NCBI GenBank assembly: GCA_026986255.1
Contig: JALSOX010000019.1
Location: forward strand, 1 to 11,274
Length of the DNA: 11,274 nt
Direction of reading: 5' to 3'
Origin: Desulfurococcales archaeon
Lineage (GTDB): Archaea > Thermoproteota > Thermoprotei_A > Sulfolobales > NBVN01
Shown: positions 6,566-11,274 of the stretch, in pieces
How positions within the stretch are numbered: position 1 is the stretch's first letter
Layout: each line of letters opens with the position of its first letter
The notes under the pieces: model-generated
Told to the model about the DNA's origin: nothing
Databases searched by the model: none
The model's input: the letters and a program-made list of their open reading frames with translations, nothing else
Made by a program: the position numbers and the translations under genes

Positions 6566-6710
6566 GTTCACCTCTTTATATGAGTTTATATGAATGCATA
6601 TAAATGGTCATTGGTTCATCTTTTGTTCTCCCCCTTCCTCGGGTTTCATTGTTCATTTGGGGAGTGTTCCTCCCCCACCCATGGAGGGGAGACATCCCCC
6701 TTAGAGCATA
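6566..6710 (-). ncRNA. Candidate omega-RNA (reRNA) at the 3' end of tnpB
   Basis: TnpB nucleases use an RNA transcribed from the 3' end of tnpB through the element end, with the flanking host bases as guide. Here the last part of tnpB is GC-rich in an otherwise A/T-rich element. It contains two clear hairpins: GGGGAG-5nt-CTCCCC at 6659-6675 and GGGGA-4nt-TCCCC at 6686-6699. On the minus strand the element ends at 6566, so the guide would begin at 6563 with TTCGAGATCAACTGAGAC, the antisense of the M55 D-x-E codons. The 5' boundary is a guess. The structure is inferred from simple pairing and the transcript is not demonstrated. Confidence 0.5.
6575..6604. repeat. Subterminal repeats at the tnpB-side end of the element
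   Basis: TTTATATGA occurs at 6575-6583 and again at 6585-6593, one DNA turn apart, followed by an inverted CATATAAA at 6597-6604. The same motif occurs in opposite orientation at the other element end (8549-8576). They are likely recombinase-binding sites. The tnpB stop codon and its last codons (YMHSYKLI) are written inside these repeats. Confidence 0.6.
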
Positions 6711-7826
6711 TAGATAGATGTTCATCGCCCCTACTGTATCTCTATCAGCTACGAATCCACATTTCCTACATATTGCTGATCTATGGTTATAGTCTAGCTT
6801 TGCTTCACATCGTGGGCACGTGGTTGATGTCCCTCTAGGGTTCACAAAGAGTATCGGTACATTGTACTCTACCGCCTTGGTTATGATTGCTTGTTGTAGT
6901 TTACGGTAAGCAAATCTTGACAACCTATCAGCTAGGCTTGAAGACTTCCTTGAGGAGTTAAACCATAGTTTCTCAAGGTCTTCTAGAACGATAGTACTCC
7001 TAGTCCTCCTAGCCTTAAGAACTATGTACTTAGCGAACTTCCTACACCAGTCAACCACTATGTTCCTCGAACGTCTATGTAGATTCCTTACCCTACCAAG
7101 TATCCTCTCATTGTACCTCCACATCTTCGGATATTTCTTCTGAATCCTCTCAGCATGAACTTTTAACGAAAACGCTTCCACGAACCTAGTATCAACTCTC
7201 CTAACGCTTCTACTATCATAGATAACTATCTTCCTAAGGTTGATGTCTAGGGAAAGGATTCTCCTAGACTTGTATGGTTCATAACTCCATCTAAACAGTA
7301 TGTTTACCCATATCCTACCGCTCCTATCAATACCGATTACTACCTCGTACCATTTCCTTCCTAGAAACTTCTCAACGTATTCTCTACAGTGTAGTAGCTT
7401 TATCTTGAACACTCTATTCCTCAACTTGGCAACTACTAGCTGGTTCTCTAATTCTACCCTAGCATCATACTTGTCTAGACGTGCTGATAGCTTCCTCAGT
7501 ACTGGTTTCTTCCTGTTGTTCTCCTTAGCTGACTTCACAATGGATAAAGCATACTTGTATATTTGTTTAGCTTGATGTGCTCTAAAACCCCGCTCCCTAA
7601 GCATTCTGTAGAACATCTGGTGTAACTGGTTTATGCTTGGTAGCTTGTCTAGCTCCCATAAGCAATCAATGATGTATTGTACTGTTTTTCTAGACATATA
7701 GAGTTCTTCACGTAGCTCGTTAAGAGAACCATCTACCAGCACTCCTTGTGCCTTGAGGGTTAGCATGTATTCTCCTCGGGGAACCACCCATACACTACGG
7801 GTGATCCTCCCCCTCATCGGAGGCAC
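6576..7826 (-). CDS. tnpB: TnpB RNA-guided nuclease of the IS607 element
   Basis: TnpB is the ancestor-type relative of Cas12: a RuvC nuclease guided by an RNA made from the element end. The 416-residue frame is intact. RuvC-I Asp194 lies in LSLDINLRKIVIYD, and RuvC-II Glu282 in IVLEDLEKL. The zinc ribbon is Cys337/340/353/356 (CPRC...CRKCG), and the RuvC-III Asp lies in DRDTVGAMNI (361-363). A helical N-terminal half precedes it. The C-terminal extension (GMSPLHGWGRNTPQMNNE and on) overlaps the candidate omega-RNA. The frame opens at GTG 7826, but ATG 7766 has a strong GAGGAG site 5 nt upstream and may be the true start, giving 396 residues. The stop is only about 10 bp inside the element end. 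Its intactness beside a ruined tnpA is the striking point. Confidence 0.93.
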   Translation of the reverse strand: MPPMRGRITRSVWVVPRGEYMLTLKAQGVLVDGSLNELREELYMSRKTVQYIIDCLWELDKLPSINQLHQMFYRMLRERGFRAHQAKQIYKYALSIVKSAKENNRKKPVLRKLSARLDKYDARVELENQLVVAKLRNRVFKIKLLHCREYVEKFLGRKWYEVVIGIDRSGRIWVNILFRWSYEPYKSRRILSLDINLRKIVIYDSRSVRRVDTRFVEAFSLKVHAERIQKKYPKMWRYNERILGRVRNLHRRSRNIVVDWCRKFAKYIVLKARRTRSTIVLEDLEKLWFNSSRKSSSLADRLSRFAYRKLQQAIITKAVEYNVPILFVNPRGTSTTCPRCEAKLDYNHRSAICRKCGFVADRDTVGAMNIYLYALRGMSPLHGWGRNTPQMNNETRGRGRTKDEPMTIYMHSYKLI

Positions 7827-8202
7827 TGAGTGTTATCTTGTATATAAACTTATTGTTTCTTCTCTAGCAATTTCCCTATGTCTATCGGTAGTGTTTCTTG
7901 CAGGAATCTTTTATTGTGTTCTACTAGTTTCTTTACTTTTGTGACTACGCTTACCGTACATTTTTCCTGCAAATGATACTATTATTGTCAGGAAGTCTTC
8001 TATAAGCTCTTCTAATGGTTCTTTCTCCTCGTGAAGCACCTACTCTATCCTAACACCGTGTTTCTCGAAGAAGAACTGTAAGTACTTGAACCCGAATCGT
8101 GTCAATCTATCACGGTAAGTTATCAGCACTATATCCACTCTTTCATCAGCAACCATTTTTAGGAGCTTTTTAATCCTCTTCGCTCCTCTTTTAGCCCACT
8201 AC

Positions 8203-8212
8203 CAACACAACA
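8203..8212. repeat. 5-bp tandem duplication inactivating tnpA
   Basis: CAACA is repeated twice in tandem. On the coding (minus) strand this is TGTTG twice. Deleting one copy gives GAT GTT GGT AGT GGG CTA (D V G S G L), the standard IS607 recombinase sequence, so the duplication is the frame-breaking event here. Confidence 0.7.
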
Positions 8213-8258
8213 TCTGTTATGATGTCTACTATGATGTACCCTTTCTCGTCAGCATGTT

Positions 8259-8282
8259 TTCTTAAAAGCTTTCTTAAAAGCT
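8259..8282. repeat. 12-bp perfect tandem duplication in tnpA
   Basis: TTCTTAAAAGCT occurs twice back to back (8259-8270 and 8271-8282). On the coding strand it doubles the residues LLRK without shifting frame. It is probably a replication-slippage product in the decaying gene, though it could be tolerated or ancestral. Confidence 0.65.
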
Positions 8283-8548
8283 CTACTTGGCGGTCAAGGT
8301 CTCCCCGCTCCTTCTGCTTACTAGAACTCACTCTTGCATAGATGACGGCTCTAGCTTTCTCCCCCTCCTTTCTTCTCCCTTAAGTTTCTCTATTTCACTA
8401 CGTGGAATAAGGTATCTTCCACTAGGACTTCTAACAACCTTGATTTTTCCTTCCCGTATCCACCCCCACAACGTGATATAAGATATACCAAGCAATCTAC
8501 ATGTGTCACGAGGACTCAAATACTCCTCCATAACAACCTCCAAGAAAA

Positions 8549-8576
8549 CATATAAAAACATATACAATCATATAAA
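8549..8576. repeat. Subterminal repeats at the tnpA-side end, overlapping the tnpA promoter
   Basis: CATATAAA (8549-8556), CATATACA (8559-8566) and CATATAAA (8569-8576) are spaced exactly 10 bp apart, in inverse orientation to the repeats at the far end. The outermost copy reads TTTATATGA on the minus strand, 41 nt before the tnpA ATG at 8531, so it is probably also the tnpA TATA box. Recombinase binding here could repress its own promoter; that is inference. Confidence 0.6.
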
Positions 8577-8585
8577 CTTTGCTAC

Positions 8586-9391
8586 GGCGTTGCTGGTCTG
8601 CTACAGCTAATCCCCGGTCAGCCTCTCTACGGGGATGCGAGAAAGTTAATTACTTTGACCGTGGATTCGGTTGCTGAGGAACTCTATAAGTGCGGGTTCG
8701 AGCACGTGGTCATAGCCGATAGTCATGGGTACGTGACTAACGTTATCTACGCAGAACTCAAAACTAGCGCTTGGCTCCTTCAAGGATTTCCAAGACCCTT
8801 CTCAATGGTGCATGGTTTAGAGAAGGGGAGGTACGATGCCGCCTTCTTCATTGGTTATCATGCTCCAGCAGGTTTGAGTGAGGCGTACCTCAGCCACACG
8901 ATGAGTTCATCCACTATACAGAGGGTCTACGTGAATGGGGAGCTGGCGAGTGAATACTACCTTAACGCTCTGTATGCGGGCGAGTACGACGTGCCTGTGG
9001 TGATGGTTGCTGGCGACGAGGCGTTGAGGGAGCATGTGGAGAAGCATACGCCATGGGCAGTGTTTGTTCCGTTAAAGAAGGGTGTGGCGTGGTCGGCCTC
9101 CCTTAACCCACCGCTACACGAGGTAGTGCAGAAGCTTAGGGAGGGGGTGAGGGAGGCGTGGAGCGTCCTGAAATCCGGTAAGGCGTGCCCACTCAAACTC
9201 GCTAATGGTGCGGAAGTGCTGATTGAGGTTAAGAGGGAGATCGTAGCTGAGCTCGCGAGCCTCATCCCAGTGCTGAACGTGTCGATGCGTTCACCATTAG
9301 GTTTAAGGCTAAGGACGCCGTTGACGTGCTTAGGTTCGTGGAGTTAGTGACCCTCCTGGGTGCGGCTACTAAGGCGCTGTTACCGAGGTAA
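8586..9391 (+). pseudogene. 3' part of the M55 D-aminopeptidase gene, with a second frameshift
   Basis: DppA-type M55 enzymes are zinc D-aminopeptidases of about 275 residues. After the element the frame resumes as GVAGLLQLIPGQPLYGDARK. It carries the expected later metal and active-site residues: His in ADSHG, His in GYHAPAG, His in LSHTMS, and Glu in NGELASEYY, then DVPVVMVAGDEAL. Near 9266 the frame breaks. Adding one C to the CCC run at 9266-9268 continues it as IPSAERVDAFTIRFKAKDAV down to TAA 9389-9391, matching the family C-terminus. Without that base it ends early at 9347. With the 5' fragment the restored protein would be about 278 residues. A product initiated at TTG 8655 would lack the D-x-E ligands and the native C-terminus, so activity is unlikely. 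Confidence 0.88.
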
Positions 9392-9394
9392 TCT

Positions 9395-10642
9395 TCACTC
9401 TTCCTCCTCCTCTTCACCGCCAACCTCTTCTGACTCAGTGCTATACCTTCTCATGAAGTTCATTAAATCCTCTTCCAGCACTACCGGGTACATTATTAGG
9501 AGCGCGTCTCCCGGCTCAGCGACGAGCTTGCCGATGTTGTATGGTGTGATAGCTATCCAGTCACCCTGCTTCTTAACAGCCAAGACGGTCGCTCCTAGTT
9601 CCTCAAGCTCGTCAGCTAGCTTAGCTATGTTCACTCTTGACGCAACGTAGAATAGCCGAACCTTTTCACCCGATCCCTCAACCATACGTGAAAGCACTTC
9701 CTTGTACTCGTCCTTCGCGGGAAGCGTTAAGGCGTATGCGAACGCGTCCGTAATGTCCTCAAGCCTGGTCACTAGCGTGAGAAGTGAGAACTTGTCCTTG
9801 GAGTCGAGGTTACTGGAGTCCATGATCATTTCTGAAACCTTAAGCCTTAGCTTATCGAAGAACATCTCTATCTCCATGACTTCCTCAATCATTTCAGGAT
9901 CCTGCGCTTTGAGCTGGTAGTGGGCTAAGTCGTTGAGTAAGTTCACTGTGTCTATCATTGAGTCTATGTGGCTCATGATTGCCTCTATTCCTGGCGGTGG
10001 CTCCATGCCTGTTATTTCTTCTAACCCTATGGACTTTAGCAGTTCGTTCACGTTCTCCTTCACGCCCGAGAAGTAAACCACGTCGCCTGGACGCACGACC
10101 TCATCCTCATCGGGAATCAGGATCCACGCCGACTCCCTTAGTATGGCTATTGGCTCAACAGCGTATTCCTCTTGAATCCAGCCCATCGTTTTGCCTGCCA
10201 ACTTACTCCCAGGTACCTTAGCCCTGATCACGTCACTTAAGAAAACGTAGTACCGGTAGAGTTCGTTACTTGGTCTGTAACCCAATAACGTTAGGAACGC
10301 TAGGTCCTTGAAAGCATCCGTTATCTTATCTACCCCTAGGACATATATGTAGAGCGGGAGTGAGCCCATAGCCTTGCTTATGTTATGCCCAACAGTTAGT
10401 GAGGCATGGATGAGCAACTGGTAAGCGGTGTTGTCGATGGTGTTCTCGAGCTCGATAATGTGCCTAGCCACGGTCTCCTCCCCTGATAGGTAGGAGTACG
10501 TACCAAGCTCAATTACGGTTTTCAGGTAGAGGTTCAGCGCGTGTAGGGCGTCAGTGACGGTTATGGGTTCGTACTTTATGGGTTCGTGTTTTAGGTGCAG
10601 TCTTTTATGTAGGTTCTCATCCTTACTAGGCCATCTACTCAT
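9395..10642 (-). CDS. PhoU/TrkA-C (RCK_C) domain protein, probable ion-transport regulator
   Basis: A roughly 415-residue soluble protein that alternates two PhoU-like helical domains with two TrkA-C ligand-binding domains. Counting from TTG 10666, the first helical bundle is about 36-150. The first TrkA-C is about 152-205 (PGSKLAGKTMGWIQEEY, then RPGDVVYFSG). The second bundle is about 225-340, and a second TrkA-C-like part is about 345-405 (GDWIAITPYN, then EPGDALLIMY). It ends in an acidic tail (EEVGGEEEEEE). Archaeal proteins of this layout are thought to regulate potassium or phosphate transport, but the partner is not here. I prefer ATG 10642: the TATA-like element near 10688 puts transcription near 10662, and GGAGG lies at 10661-10657. 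TTG 10666 is the longer option. It converges with the M55 remnant, 3 bp apart. Confidence 0.82.
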   Translation of the reverse strand: MSRWPSKDENLHKRLHLKHEPIKYEPITVTDALHALNLYLKTVIELGTYSYLSGEETVARHIIELENTIDNTAYQLLIHASLTVGHNISKAMGSLPLYIYVLGVDKITDAFKDLAFLTLLGYRPSNELYRYYVFLSDVIRAKVPGSKLAGKTMGWIQEEYAVEPIAILRESAWILIPDEDEVVRPGDVVYFSGVKENVNELLKSIGLEEITGMEPPPGIEAIMSHIDSMIDTVNLLNDLAHYQLKAQDPEMIEEVMEIEMFFDKLRLKVSEMIMDSSNLDSKDKFSLLTLVTRLEDITDAFAYALTLPAKDEYKEVLSRMVEGSGEKVRLFYVASRVNIAKLADELEELGATVLAVKKQGDWIAITPYNIGKLVAEPGDALLIMYPVVLEEDLMNFMRRYSTESEEVGGEEEEEE

Positions 10643-10683
10643 CCTGCCCTTCCAAACCTCCTTCAACCTAAGTGTATCTGCGG

Positions 10684-10694
10684 AATTTAAAGTA
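10684..10694 (-). promoter_or_regulatory. TATA box of the PhoU/TrkA-C gene
   Basis: Minus-strand ACTTTAAATT, centred near 10688 in the short gap after the upstream leftward gene, predicts a start of transcription near 10662. This argues against TTG 10666 as start codon and for ATG 10642. Confidence 0.4.
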
Positions 10695-10708
10695 TTGCTA
10701 GCTCCGCA

Positions 10709-11274
10709 TCACTTCAGAATGTTTGCTTGGTCTAGGAGCTCGTTACGTAGGTTCGTCTTAAATATGAAAACGCTGAGCGCTTTAGAGGAAATCCTTGACC
10801 TACCCATGAATAAGTATGCTTGACTGTCCTTGACGCTTAAACCTACGAGGACATGCACTGGTTGCCACATAGTTGGCGGTATTGGTTTATCCAAGCATAG
10901 TCCCCTCAATATATCCCTAAGTATTCCTAGGTTCACGTGGAGGATACGTTCCCGCACCCTAATGCTCGGATCCATGAACGGGAATCGAAGGATGTTCCTC
11001 TGCTGACGCGGCTCTACGTACTCCTCGGGGATTTCCTTCCTCAGTAACTCAATAGCTGTTGACTGATTAGAGAGGGCACTCCACGCTCTTGACGCGTCGG
11101 AAAGCAACCCCGACATACCTTGCTCGACACGTTCAATTATTCTCGCGCTAAACGAGGGTTCCTCCACGACCTGCGTGTTCCTAGGTAACTTCCTAATGAG
11201 GAGGAACCTAGCGATACTGGAGTTAAGTTTGGGAGCAACGTAGCAATCAATAAGGTACTTATCCCTCCGTCCCC
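10709..11274 (-). CDS. Unrecognised protein, C-terminal part; continues past the window edge
   Basis: The minus-strand frame is open from the right edge (reading GRRDKYLIDCYVAPKLN at the edge) to its TAG/TAA-type stop at 10709, about 188 codons. A GTG at 11167 lies inside and is unlikely to be the real start, because the upstream codons remain open and protein-like (RFLLIRKLPRN). The product is mixed alpha/beta with no membrane segment, no zinc cluster and no signal peptide. A conserved-looking stretch is DPSIRVRERILHVNLGILRDI, followed by MWQPVHVLVGLSVKD. The pattern is compatible with a nuclease-fold or scaffold protein, but I do not recognise a family. It precedes the PhoU/TrkA-C gene on the same strand with a gap of 66 bp to ATG 10642. 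Confidence 0.65.
   Translation of the reverse strand, partial: GRRDKYLIDCYVAPKLNSSIARFLLIRKLPRNTQVVEEPSFSARIIERVEQGMSGLLSDASRAWSALSNQSTAIELLRKEIPEEYVEPRQQRNILRFPFMDPSIRVRERILHVNLGILRDILRGLCLDKPIPPTMWQPVHVLVGLSVKDSQAYLFMGRSRISSKALSVFIFKTNLRNELLDQANILK

Larger units (their letters stand above)
7850..8531 (-). pseudogene. tnpA: Decayed IS607 serine recombinase (tnpA)
   Basis: From ATG 8531, behind a GGAGGT site, the frame encodes a MerR-like HTH (EEYLSPRDTCRLLGIS, TLWGWIREGKI, GRYLIPRSEIEKL). A frameshift near 8355 follows. The catalytic domain is then found in shifting frames: RAVIYARVSSSKQKERGDLD with the serine nucleophile, GYIIVDIITDV, GSGLKEERRGLK, then DIVLITYRDRLTRFGF, the family hallmark. 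Lesions I can place are a 5-bp tandem duplication (8203-8212) that shifts frame, a one-base shift in an A-run near 8175, a TAG at 8042-8040 after GVRIE, and another shift near GKRSHK. A 12-bp in-frame duplication is at 8259-8282. The last piece (KKLVEHNKRFLQE) ends at 7850. It cannot make a full recombinase. Confidence 0.9.
6566..8587 (-). mobile_element. IS607-family element: dead tnpA, intact tnpB, inserted in an M55 gene
   Basis: The element is about 2,022 bp, a normal IS607 length. It holds a MerR-HTH serine recombinase pseudogene and tnpB, both on the minus strand. Both ends are fixed by the interrupted host gene. The left flank ends ...CTCGAAGG (GG 6564-6565) and the right flank starts GGCGTTGCT (GG 8586-8587). 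Joining them with one GG restores the M55 frame exactly, with no target duplication, as known for IS607 recombinases, which recombine at a 2-bp GG core. Each end carries A/T-rich subterminal repeats of TTTATATGA type at 10-bp steps, in opposite orientation. Because tnpA is broken, the copy is probably immobile unless a recombinase acts in trans. Confidence 0.88.

Noticed and set aside
6571..6604. Short A/T-rich repeats considered as a CRISPR-like array
   Set aside because: Units are only about 9-10 bp with no unique spacers, and they mirror the far end of the element, so they are IS end repeats.
6590..6838. Plus-strand 82-codon frame at the element end, with TATA-like repeats upstream
   Set aside because: It lies wholly antisense to the conserved tnpB C-terminus and zinc ribbon; its apparent sequence is the shadow of tnpB codons.
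8328..8567. Treating the 79-residue HTH frame as a complete MerR-like regulator
   Set aside because: The following bases encode the IS607 serine recombinase catalytic domain in shifted frames (RAVIYARVS, YRDRLTRFGF), so this is the broken 5' part of tnpA. The early TTG at 8567 is also inside the end repeats; ATG 8531 with GGAGGT is the natural start.
8655..9347. A complete 230-residue D-aminopeptidase starting at TTG 8655
   Set aside because: M55 homology continues upstream in frame to 8586 and then across the element to 6534; the D-x-E metal ligands are missing and the native C-terminus is out of frame.
9360..9650. Plus-strand serine-rich 96-codon frame
   Set aside because: It is antisense to the acidic C-terminus of the PhoU/TrkA-C protein; Ser runs are the complement of GAG/GAA repeats.

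Overview
The window looks like a chromosomal segment of a hyperthermophilic archaeon, most likely a thermoproteote (crenarchaeote); I cannot fix the order. The reasons are TATA-type promoters placed a constant distance upstream of start codons, frequent TTG and GTG starts, dense AGG/ATA codon use, the archaeal thiolase/DUF35 gene pair, a PhoU/TrkA-C protein, and an archaeal-style IS607 element carrying tnpB.

Layout. Positions 1-34 hold the start of a possible leftward gene. A rightward glutamine synthetase follows (105-1436). Three leftward units follow: a small tRNA-binding-domain protein (1450-1797), then an operon read from 4267 down to 1878. That operon encodes a shrunken HMG-CoA-synthase-like protein, an acetyl-CoA C-acetyltransferase (thiolase) and a DUF35 zinc-ribbon/OB protein. 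This is the gene order of the archaeal acetoacetyl-CoA thiolase/HMG-CoA synthase complex, but the synthase position is filled by a protein in which I cannot find the catalytic cysteine. Rightward genes then encode a UPF0104/flippase-like membrane protein (4473-5513), a MIP18/DUF59 Fe-S assembly factor (5580-5948) and a MoaB-type molybdopterin adenylyltransferase (5945-6457).

The centre of the window is an insertion. A gene for an M55 D-aminopeptidase (DppA family) begins at about 6534. It is cut at the Gly codon directly after its D-x-E zinc motif by a roughly 2.0-kb IS607-family element (about 6566-8587), and it resumes at 8586. Rejoining the flanks at the shared GG dinucleotide restores the reading frame and the family motif exactly, as expected for IS607 insertion without target duplication. 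The M55 gene carries a second, independent lesion, a one-base frameshift near 9266. Inside the element the serine recombinase gene (tnpA) is wrecked by several frameshifts, a stop codon and a 5-bp tandem duplication, while tnpB is intact with its RuvC and zinc residues. The element therefore looks transpositionally dead but still able to make an RNA-guided nuclease. A candidate omega-RNA lies in the 3' end of tnpB.

To the right, a leftward PhoU/TrkA-C protein (9395-10642), probably involved in potassium or phosphate transport control, converges on the M55 remnant with only 3 bp between stop codons. An unrecognised leftward gene (10709 to beyond 11274) runs off the right edge. No rRNA, tRNA or CRISPR array was seen.
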